This document shows, piece after piece, positions 1 through 6,508 of a DNA stretch of 11,030 nt (positions are counted from its first letter, which is position 1; each line of letters starts with the position of its first letter). Below the pieces are notes generated by a model. It worked only from the letters and a program-made list of their open reading frames with translations, made no database searches and was not told the DNA's origin. A program made the position numbers and the translations under genes. The stretch comes from an uncultured Eubacteriales bacterium (lineage in GTDB: Bacteria > Bacillota > Clostridia > Lachnospirales > CAG-274), in assembly GCA_902497185.1 (NCBI GenBank), contig CABVEG010000035.1, positions 1 through 11,030 on the forward strand. The letters run 5' to 3'.

Positions 1-1875
1 AACCTGCCCAAGCACCTCTGCAATAGCCTTGCTGTTGCCATTTTCAATATAACCGTTTTTTATTATTTGCTTTGTTTCCGCAACAAGACGAGCTATTCGT
101 CCTTTATCAGTAAAGTTTTGTGATATTATTCTTTTAAATATATCAAGAGTTTTTTCAAAGTTTTCTCTTAATGACTTCATTCTGAAAACCATTACCGGAC
201 GGTATTCAAAATCTCTTTGCAGAGTTGTAACCTCAATGCCAAACCCTCCGGTATAATAATCAATATCATTAGAAAGAGCCTCATCATAAATATCTGCAAC
301 TGCTTTAAAAATACTTAAGGCTTTAACATTCTCAAATTCTGATACATCAAAATAAATATCAGCATAAACTATATCTCCGTTTTCAAGAGGTACATAAATA
401 TTGTCATTATCCCTGTCAAATCTCAGCTTAAAACTTTCCTTTGAAATATCACTGACCTTAGTTGACATAAGTTTTTTTACTTCTTCGGGGCTATCCTCCT
501 GTGCCTGATAGCTTATTAAGGATTCATTGTTTTTTTCTGTTACAGCCTTTTCATTTTCAACTGCATTTTTATCTGCAATTAATATTGAATAGCACCCCTT
601 ATCCACAAAATATTCCTTAACAAGTGCCTTTATATCCACATTTTTAAGGTTTTCAAATATTTTGCTTATCTTTACAGGCTCAAAATCCTCCCTTCCCTTT
701 AAAAAATTATTTAATACAAGAAGTCCGTAAAAAAGCCCCTTTGGCTTATATCCGAAATCCTCCTCCTTAAAGAAGAATTTAATACTGTTTATAACCCCTT
801 TGAGTTTGTAATCATCTACACCATTTAAGGCTATATCTTTAAAGGTTTCATTTAAAACCTTTCTGAAATTTTCAATGTTTGTTTCATCGGAATTTTCAAC
901 AGTAATTTCCATAACTGTTGATAATCCGCTGTCATCAAAATCACAGCTTACTTTATCTCCAAGACCTGCATTTAATAAAGCCTCCTTAATATTGCCTCCC
1001 TCTGTATAGCACCAAAGAGTAGAAAGTATACCAAGCATTGTACACTTTACTATGTCATTGCTTGAGCCTGTATTAAAAGCAGCAGTCAATATATTCTTTC
1101 CTGTAGTATTATACTTTAACTCAAATTCTAACTTATCCTTACATATAACATCATAAGTCTTTTTTCTCTCCCTATATTCAAAGTCACATAAAAACTCATT
1201 ATCCAAAATATTCAGATATTCATTAATATCAATATCGCCATATAAATAAATAACTGCATTAGATGGATGATAATGCTCTTTATGAAATTCCAAGAACTCC
1301 TCATAGCTTAAGTCAGTTATGCAATCAGGATTTCCTCCTGCATCATTAGCATAGCCACAGCCCTCATACATTTTTTTATTAAGCATTTCAGAAAGAACAA
1401 CGGCAGGGTCAGAATATACACCCTTCATTTCATTAAGAACAATGCCATTATAGCTTTCTCCATCACTATTCCAACCCTCTTGTCTGAAAATACCCTCATT
1501 AGTATACATCAATGGTCTAAAAACAGCATCACAATAAACCCTCATAAGAGTTTTAAAGTCCGCCTCATTTGTACTGCCTATGGGATAAACAGTTTTATCC
1601 CTATAGGTCATTGCATTCAAATAAGTATGAATTGAGCCTTTGTCCAAAATATTAAAAGGGTCCTTTACACGGTAATTTTCAGAGCCGCATAAAACACTGT
1701 GCTCCACAATATGAGGTATACCCTTGTCATTATCGGGCAAGGTATTAAAGCCTATTGTAAAAACTCTGTCCTTATCATCATTTTCAATATATATAAGCTT
1801 GCAGCCTGAGCTGTGGTCATAAACATAGGCTGTACCTATATTCTCTATATTTTCGCTTTTGCTTAATTTAAACAT
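1..1875 (-). CDS. M16C family zinc metallopeptidase (presequence-protease-like), C-terminus cut by window edge
   Basis: The reading frame is open without interruption for 625 codons from ATG 1875 to the window edge. It carries the inverted zinc motif of M16 peptidases, HIVEH at residues 55-59, in the context GIPHIVEHSVLCGS. The distal zinc ligand is Glu149 in VLNEMKG. KDPF (71-74), LNAMTYRDKTVYP (86-98) and VYCDAVFRPLM (113-123) are hallmarks of the M16C presequence protease/PreP/Cym1 group rather than of two-subunit M16B enzymes. Domain 1 covers about 20-230 and the inactive second M16 fold about 240-440. The linker and start of the third fold (DIVYADIYFDVS, near 500) follow. Family members are about 970 residues, so roughly 345 are missing to the left. 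No signal peptide is visible, so it probably degrades peptides in the cytoplasm. The start is fixed by an AAAGGTG ribosome site 5 bases upstream. The substrate is unknown. Confidence 0.93.
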   Translation of the reverse strand, partial: MFKLSKSENIENIGTAYVYDHSSGCKLIYIENDDKDRVFTIGFNTLPDNDKGIPHIVEHSVLCGSENYRVKDPFNILDKGSIHTYLNAMTYRDKTVYPIGSTNEADFKTLMRVYCDAVFRPLMYTNEGIFRQEGWNSDGESYNGIVLNEMKGVYSDPAVVLSEMLNKKMYEGCGYANDAGGNPDCITDLSYEEFLEFHKEHYHPSNAVIYLYGDIDINEYLNILDNEFLCDFEYRERKKTYDVICKDKLEFELKYNTTGKNILTAAFNTGSSNDIVKCTMLGILSTLWCYTEGGNIKEALLNAGLGDKVSCDFDDSGLSTVMEITVENSDETNIENFRKVLNETFKDIALNGVDDYKLKGVINSIKFFFKEEDFGYKPKGLFYGLLVLNNFLKGREDFEPVKISKIFENLKNVDIKALVKEYFVDKGCYSILIADKNAVENEKAVTEKNNESLISYQAQEDSPEEVKKLMSTKVSDISKESFKLRFDRDNDNIYVPLENGDIVYADIYFDVSEFENVKALSIFKAVADIYDEALSNDIDYYTGGFGIEVTTLQRDFEYRPVMVFRMKSLRENFEKTLDIFKRIISQNFTDKGRIARLVAETKQIIKNGYIENGNSKAIAEVLGQV

Positions 1876-1880
1876 ATTAT

Positions 1881-1887
1881 CACCTTT
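1881..1887 (-). promoter_or_regulatory. Ribosome binding site of the M16C peptidase gene
   Basis: On the minus strand the bases read AAAGGTG, followed by ATAAT and then the ATG at 1875-1873. The spacing of 5 bases to the ATG supports this start. It lies 9 bases downstream of the hairpin at 1896-1918, so folding of that hairpin need not hide it. Confidence 0.7.
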
Positions 1888-1895
1888 ATAAAATA

Positions 1896-1918
1896 TGGGC
1901 AGGTATTTGTCCTGCCCA
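1896..1918 (-). terminator. Hairpin, possible intrinsic terminator after the TPR gene
   Basis: On the minus strand TGGGCAGG is followed by a 7-base loop (ACAAATA) and the perfect complement CCTGCCCA, an 8-bp GC-rich stem. It begins 8 bases after the TAA of the TPR gene. The tail reads TATTTTAT, which is T-rich but interrupted, so termination may be partial. The next gene starts only 21 bases further on, and its ribosome site lies right after the tail. If this is a true terminator, the peptidase must depend on readthrough or on a promoter overlapping the hairpin. A TTGGGC/TATTTT pair spaced 18 bases apart is a weak candidate for such a promoter. Otherwise the hairpin could be an mRNA processing or stability element. 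Confidence 0.55.
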
Positions 1919-1926
1919 ATAATTTA

Positions 1927-3222
1927 TTATGCATCTGCTGAATCTGTAGTTTCTTCAGATGCTTCGTCAATATATTTCTGTGCCTCATTTTTAACACTTG
2001 CTACAGGATGTTTTTCAGCTACAGTCTTAAAGTAATTAAGGGCAGCTGCTTTATCTCCCTCCTTATCAGCTATTTTTCCAAGCTGATACATAGCGGAATA
2101 CCTGACTTCATCACCCTCGCCGGTGCACTTTATTGCCTTATTAAAGTAATCCTTTGCACTTGCATAATCACCATTTGCACCTGCTCTTTTTCCATTACTG
2201 AAATATTCACTTGCTGCAGCCGGCAATACGGTTTTACACAACACAGAATATCTATTAAGTACCTCCTGACTAAAGCCTTGAGTACTTAAAGCAATCAGCT
2301 TTTCAGCTGCCTCCTCTGTGCTGCCCTCTTTATAATAATTTTCAATATCCGTAAGGAGCTTAACCCTCTGCTGAAGCTCTTGATTATCAGCAGTATAAAG
2401 CTTTGAACGAAGGTCTTCGTTTTCATCTGTAAGTCTGTTTATTGTAGCCGTTTTATTCTCTATCTCTGTATTCATATTGTTTTGAAGTACATTATAATCA
2501 ACCTGTAATCTATCATATCTGTTATTAAAATTTTTAACAACTGCAGGCAGTCCCATACATCCAATAATTATGGCTGAAACAGCAACACCTGAAAGAAAAT
2601 ATCTGAAATTACCTCCTCCTTTTGCCTTTGATTTGGAATCAGTAATTTTAGGCTTAAAAAACATTCTCTTTTCAGGCTTTAAAAACTGATAATATCTCAT
2701 GGCAATAGGGTTGGTACTGTCTATTTTAAGTACCTTTTCAGCAAGTTTGAAAGCCTCTGTTTCTCTTCCTCTTTCAATATAGCAAAGTGAAAGAAGATTC
2801 ATAGCCTCAACAAGTCCCTTATTCTTTTCAAGAGCTTTTTTAAGATTTAATATAGCCATATCAGTATTTCCCTGATTAGCAAAGGATAAAGCCTCATTAT
2901 ATTTAGTTATGCCATCATACATTGCATTAGCCTCTCTGGCACTTTCAAGCTCTGCAATGTAATCAACTGCAATATTGTCAGTTCTTTTAAGTTTGTAGCT
3001 GATAGTCCATTCAATAAGAGCATCAGCCACTCTGCCAAGTCTATAATAGCAAAGACCCAAAAGATTTCTGGCATCAATATTTTTTTTGTTAAATTCAAGG
3101 CTTTCCTTTAATGCTGTAACTGCCTCTGTAATTCTGTCCTCATTACAGCATTCAATCGCTTTGTTATAACTAACAACAGATAAATTTTGTATTTTCATTT
3201 GTAAAGAGCCTGTATATAACAT
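1927..3222 (-). CDS. Membrane-anchored tetratricopeptide-repeat protein with central coiled coil
   Basis: I recognise repeats but no named family. Counting from ATG 3222 (431 residues), the N-terminal half holds TPR-like helical pairs at about 16-80 and 106-180. Each contains the typical LLGLCYYRLGR or LLSLCYIERGR signature. A basic stretch (about 182-208, rich in Lys) precedes one hydrophobic segment, FLSGVAVSAIIIGCMGLPAVV, at about 209-229. A charged heptad-like region follows at about 233-290, likely a coiled coil. A second TPR-like region lies at about 340-420, and the tail is acidic (EASEETTDSADA). By the positive-inside rule the N-terminal TPRs face the cytoplasm and the coiled coil and C-terminal repeats lie outside. 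Such proteins usually act as scaffolds, but the partner is unknown. An in-frame GTG at 3228 also exists, but AAGGAG sits 7 bases from ATG 3222 and only 1 base from the GTG, so ATG is preferred. The gene follows the small ORF by 11 bases. Confidence 0.88.
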   Translation of the reverse strand: MLYTGSLQMKIQNLSVVSYNKAIECCNEDRITEAVTALKESLEFNKKNIDARNLLGLCYYRLGRVADALIEWTISYKLKRTDNIAVDYIAELESAREANAMYDGITKYNEALSFANQGNTDMAILNLKKALEKNKGLVEAMNLLSLCYIERGRETEAFKLAEKVLKIDSTNPIAMRYYQFLKPEKRMFFKPKITDSKSKAKGGGNFRYFLSGVAVSAIIIGCMGLPAVVKNFNNRYDRLQVDYNVLQNNMNTEIENKTATINRLTDENEDLRSKLYTADNQELQQRVKLLTDIENYYKEGSTEEAAEKLIALSTQGFSQEVLNRYSVLCKTVLPAAASEYFSNGKRAGANGDYASAKDYFNKAIKCTGEGDEVRYSAMYQLGKIADKEGDKAAALNYFKTVAEKHPVASVKNEAQKYIDEASEETTDSADA

Positions 3223-3229
3223 AAACACT

Positions 3230-3235
3230 CTCCTT
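3230..3235 (-). promoter_or_regulatory. Ribosome binding site deciding the TPR-gene start
   Basis: The minus strand reads TAAGGAGAGTGTTTATG. AAGGAG lies 7 bases before ATG 3222, the usual distance, but directly against the alternative GTG at 3228. The first two bases of this site are the last two of the TAA of the small upstream ORF, so translation of the two genes is probably coupled. Confidence 0.75.
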
Positions 3236-3365
3236 ACATAGTTTTCTTTAATTCTCTGAGAATATCCATAATATCCTCAACACTATTGGTATCCACTGCT
3301 CTTGGAACATCCTTATTTTCAGGCAGGGGAGAAAATTTTGCAAGCTCAGCCTTAAAATCCAACAT
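3234..3365 (-). CDS. Small protein of 43 residues, function unknown
   Basis: This short frame fills almost the whole gap between aspS and the TPR gene. ATG 3365 is preceded by GAGGTG at a 5-base spacing, a good ribosome site, 13 bases after the aspS stop. It ends in TAA at 3234, which overlaps the ribosome site of the next gene. The protein begins MLDFKAELAKFSPLP and ends EDIMDILRELKKTM. It has 9 acidic and 7 basic residues, no cysteine, and no membrane segment or signal peptide. A short N-terminal helix, a proline-containing middle and an amphipathic C-terminal helix (about 29-41, with Ile/Leu spaced on one face) are my reading of it. I do not recognise a family. The ribosome site, tight packing on both sides and gene-like codons favour a real gene. 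A chance frame in a 150-base spacer is the alternative. Confidence 0.72.
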   Translation of the reverse strand: MLDFKAELAKFSPLPENKDVPRAVDTNSVEDIMDILRELKKTM

Positions 3366-3370
3366 TTTGT

Positions 3371-3376
3371 CACCTC
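3371..3376 (-). promoter_or_regulatory. Ribosome binding site of the small ORF
   Basis: GAGGTG on the minus strand starts 2 bases after the aspS TAA and lies 5 bases before ATG 3365. It is the main sequence support that the 43-residue frame is translated. Confidence 0.65.
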
Positions 3377-3378
3377 AA

Positions 3379-5175
3379 TTATTCTTCACTAGTCTCAGAA
3401 ATTTCAATACCTAATTCCTCTAACTGCTTTGCATCAACTACATCAGGTGCATTTGTAAGCAGACAACTTGCATCCTTAACCTTAGGGAATGCAATAACAT
3501 CTCTGATACTTTCAGTGTCGTTTAAGAGCATAACCATTCTGTCAAGACCAAAGGCTAAACCGCCATGAGGTGGTGCACCAAACTTAAAGGCATCAAGAAG
3601 GAAACCAAACCTTTCCTGTGCATCCTCCTGTGTAAAGCCCAAAAGCCTGAACATCATCTGCTGAATTTCCTGTGAATGGATTCTGATTGAGCCGCCGCCT
3701 AATTCACAGCCGTTTAATACCATATCATAAGCCTTTGCCCTTACTCTGCCGGGGTCAGATTCACAGTACTGTAAATCCTCGTCCATAGGAGCTGTGAAAG
3801 GATGATGAACAGCTACATATCTCTGTTCCTCTTCACTGTATTCAAGGAGTGGGAATTCAGTAACCCACAAGAACTTGTATTCACTGTTATCAAGTATTTC
3901 AAGACGCTTTGCAACCTCAAGTCTTAAAGCACCTAAAGCATCAAATACAACCTTGTTCTTATCAGCACAAAGTAAAATTAAATCTCCTGCCTTAGCATCA
4001 AAGCGTTCAGCAATCTTCTTAATTGTTTCATCATCAAAGAACTTTGAAATTGTAGTTTTGTAGGTACCGTCGTCATTACAAACAATCCATGCAAGACCCT
4101 TAGCACCATAAGTCTTTGCTACATCTACAAGAGAGTCAATTTTCTTTCTAGGGAAAGAGCCACAGCCCTCTGCATTAATACCTCTTACAGAACCACCTGC
4201 GTCAATAGCATTTTGGAATACACCAAATTCAGAGCCATTAACTATATCTGTAATATTCTTTAATTCCATACCAAACCTGATGTCAGGCTTATCTGAGCCA
4301 AATCTTTCCATAGCCTCACAGTAAGGCATTCTAAGGAAAGGAGTTTCAAGTTCAATACCCTTTAAGTCCTTAAATACCTTCTTAATAAGTCTTTCATTTA
4401 CACTCATAACATCCTCTTCCTCAACAAAGGAAAGTTCCATATCAATCTGTGTAAATTCAGGCTGTCTGTCTGCTCTTAAGTCCTCATCTCTAAAACACTT
4501 TGCAATCTGGAAGTACTTGTCAAAGCCTGATACCATAAGTAACTGCTTAAAAAGCTGTGGGCTTTGCGGAAGTCCATAGAAAGAGCCCGGGTGAACACGG
4601 CTTGGTACAATATAATCTCTTGCACCCTCAGGTGTAGATTTTCCAAGCATAGGTGTTTCAATTTCAATAAATCCTTCTTCCGTTAAGAACTGTCTTACGA
4701 TCTGGCAGAGCTTATGTCTTAAAATAATGTTTTCAGCTACACTGGGACGTCTTAAATCAAGGTATCTGTACTTTAATCTAAGCTCTGTACTTACATTAAT
4801 ATTATCCTCAATCTGGAAAGGAGGTGTGTCTGACTCGGATAAAATCTTCATAGACTCAACTGTAACCTCAACCTTACCGGTCTTCATATTAGGATTAATA
4901 TTTTCAGGAGTTCTTGCCTGTACCTTGCCTGTTACGGCAACTACATACTCACTTCTGATTTCAGCCTCCTTGGCTGCAACATCCTCTGAGCAGTTATCCC
5001 TGTCAACTACTACCTGAACAATACCTGTTCTATCTCTTAAAAGTACAAATGAAAAGTGACCAAACTCTCTTTTACGGCTTACCCATCCCATAAGAGTTAC
5101 AACACTTCCTACCATTGCTTCACTTACTTCCGTGCAATAGCAGCTTCTCTTTAAACCCTGCATTAACTCTGCCAT
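3379..5175 (-). CDS. aspS: Aspartyl-tRNA synthetase
   Basis: A class II synthetase that attaches aspartate to tRNA-Asp in the cytoplasm. At 598 residues it has the full bacterial length. An OB-fold anticodon domain occupies about 1-110 (MGWVSRKREFGHF, LRDRTGIVQVV). Motif 1 is near 165-178 (EIETPML). A conserved QSPQLFKQLLM lies at 204-214. Motif 2 spans about 226-250 (CFRDEDLRADRQPEF). The GAD insertion typical of bacterial enzymes covers about 285-430, and motif 3 is at 539-550 (GLAFGLDRMVML). The ATG lies 1 base after the hisS stop, and its AGGAGA site is inside the last hisS codons, so the two are translationally coupled. In the anticodon domain the position that is Leu30 in E. coli is Phe38 here. 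From this I cannot say whether the enzyme is strictly Asp-specific or also charges tRNA-Asn. Confidence 0.98.
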   Translation of the reverse strand: MAELMQGLKRSCYCTEVSEAMVGSVVTLMGWVSRKREFGHFSFVLLRDRTGIVQVVVDRDNCSEDVAAKEAEIRSEYVVAVTGKVQARTPENINPNMKTGKVEVTVESMKILSESDTPPFQIEDNINVSTELRLKYRYLDLRRPSVAENIILRHKLCQIVRQFLTEEGFIEIETPMLGKSTPEGARDYIVPSRVHPGSFYGLPQSPQLFKQLLMVSGFDKYFQIAKCFRDEDLRADRQPEFTQIDMELSFVEEEDVMSVNERLIKKVFKDLKGIELETPFLRMPYCEAMERFGSDKPDIRFGMELKNITDIVNGSEFGVFQNAIDAGGSVRGINAEGCGSFPRKKIDSLVDVAKTYGAKGLAWIVCNDDGTYKTTISKFFDDETIKKIAERFDAKAGDLILLCADKNKVVFDALGALRLEVAKRLEILDNSEYKFLWVTEFPLLEYSEEEQRYVAVHHPFTAPMDEDLQYCESDPGRVRAKAYDMVLNGCELGGGSIRIHSQEIQQMMFRLLGFTQEDAQERFGFLLDAFKFGAPPHGGLAFGLDRMVMLLNDTESIRDVIAFPKVKDASCLLTNAPDVVDAKQLEELGIEISETSEE

Positions 5176-5176
5176 T

Positions 5177-6508
5177 TTAATTATCTCCTATCTGTTTTTC
5201 TATTTCTGATTTAATATTGTCTAGGCTTACAGTTACCTGCTCGCCTGTAGTCATATTTTTAAGTGCAACACTTTCTGAATTAACTTCGTCCTCTCCTATT
5301 ACAGCAACAAAAGGAATACCAAGTTTGTTGGCATACTTCATTTTCTGTTTCATACCCTTGTTTGCATAATATACATCAGTTACAAAGCCTGCCTGTCTTA
5401 TAACATTAGCAGCCTTTAAAACATAGGTCATATCCACATTCATAGGTACTACAAGTACATCAACAAGGCTTGAACGCTTTGCCTCAATAATTCCTGCATC
5501 CTTAAGCTGTGAAAAAAGTCTTGTAAGACCTATTGAAATACCTATACCCGGAAGTTTAGTGTTTGTATAGTATTCAGTAAGGTTATCATATCTTCCTCCT
5601 GAGCAAACACTGCCTAAGCCTCTGTAATCATCAAGAGTAGTTTCATAAACTGTGCCGGTGTAATAATCAAGACCTCTTGCTATTGTAAGGTCAATATCAA
5701 AATAGCTCTCATCAATGCCAAAGGCTCTCATATTTTCTGCAACAACATTAAGCTCATTAACACCCTCTTTAAACCTTTCATTGTCTACATTCATAGCATT
5801 AAGAGCATCAATCTTTTCAGTATTGCTGCCTGAAATTGTAATGAAATCAATAATTTTATTTATATTCTCACCATCAATTCCAAGCTCCTCAAGCTCAGAT
5901 ACAACATTATCCTTACCGATTTTATCAAGTTTATCAATATTTCTTAAAATATCAGAAATCTGACCTTCAAGTCCAAGACTTTCAAAGAAACCATTTAAAA
6001 CCTTTCTGTTATTAATATGTATGCTAAACTTGCCAAAATCAAGTTTTCTGAATACATTATAAATAACAGCAGGCATTTCCGCATCATAGCAAAGGTCAAG
6101 CTCCTCATTGCCAATAATGTCTATATCACACTGATAAAACTCTCTGAATCTGCCCTTTTGAGGTCTTTCTCCTCTGTATACCTTGCTCATTTGGTATCTC
6201 TTAAAAGGGAATGTAAGCTGACCTGAATGCTGTGCAACATATCTTGCAAGGGGCACTGTAAGGTCAAATCTCAATGCAAGGTCATTATCACCCTTGTTAA
6301 ATCTGTAGATTTGCTTTTCAGTTTCTCCCCCTGCCTTTGCAAGAAGGACTTCTGAAAGCTCTATAACAGGAGTATCAAGAGGTAAAAAACCAAAGCTTTC
6401 ATAAACCTGTCTTATTGTATCATATATTTTGTTAAATAAAATCTGGTCCTCGGGAAGCAATTCCATAAAACCTGTTAAAATTCTGGGCTTGACTTTATTC
6501 TTAGCCAT
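5177..6508 (-). CDS. hisS: Histidyl-tRNA synthetase
   Basis: A class II synthetase that charges tRNA-His, 443 residues, slightly longer than the usual 420-430. It shows GFMELLPEDQ near 13-22, FDLTVPLARYVA (81-92), and motif 2 with RGERPQKGRFREFYQ (112-126). The two histidine-specific signatures are LTIARGLDYYTGTVYE (274-289) and SGGRYDNL (303-310). Motif 3 is LPGIGISIGLTRLF (319-332). A Rossmann-like anticodon domain follows at about 347-440. GFMELLP, rather than the GTxDxxP start of the common HisS type, places it in the alternative subgroup of bacterial HisRS. The gene overlaps hemZ by 8 bases (ATGGCTAA), and its AAAGGAG site lies inside hemZ with 8-base spacing. No T-box leader is possible here, so supply of this enzyme depends on the operon promoter outside the window. 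Confidence 0.97.
   Translation of the reverse strand: MAKNKVKPRILTGFMELLPEDQILFNKIYDTIRQVYESFGFLPLDTPVIELSEVLLAKAGGETEKQIYRFNKGDNDLALRFDLTVPLARYVAQHSGQLTFPFKRYQMSKVYRGERPQKGRFREFYQCDIDIIGNEELDLCYDAEMPAVIYNVFRKLDFGKFSIHINNRKVLNGFFESLGLEGQISDILRNIDKLDKIGKDNVVSELEELGIDGENINKIIDFITISGSNTEKIDALNAMNVDNERFKEGVNELNVVAENMRAFGIDESYFDIDLTIARGLDYYTGTVYETTLDDYRGLGSVCSGGRYDNLTEYYTNTKLPGIGISIGLTRLFSQLKDAGIIEAKRSSLVDVLVVPMNVDMTYVLKAANVIRQAGFVTDVYYANKGMKQKMKYANKLGIPFVAVIGEDEVNSESVALKNMTTGEQVTVSLDNIKSEIEKQIGDN

Noticed and set aside
2008..2289. Open frame of 93 codons on the plus strand inside the TPR gene
   Set aside because: It is antisense to a well-supported gene, gives a Ser/Ile/Cys-rich product without domains, and lacks a convincing ribosome site. 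The same holds for other plus-strand frames at 4727-5017, 6429-6797 and 9072-9359.
3226..3228. GTG as start of the TPR protein, adding two residues
   Set aside because: The AAGGAG site would be only 1 base away; it is 7 bases from ATG 3222, which fits normal initiation.
3270..3330. Possible hairpin within the small ORF (ATTTTC ... GAAAAT)
   Set aside because: Only a 6-bp AT-rich stem with a 10-base loop and no T-tract; expected by chance in this base composition.
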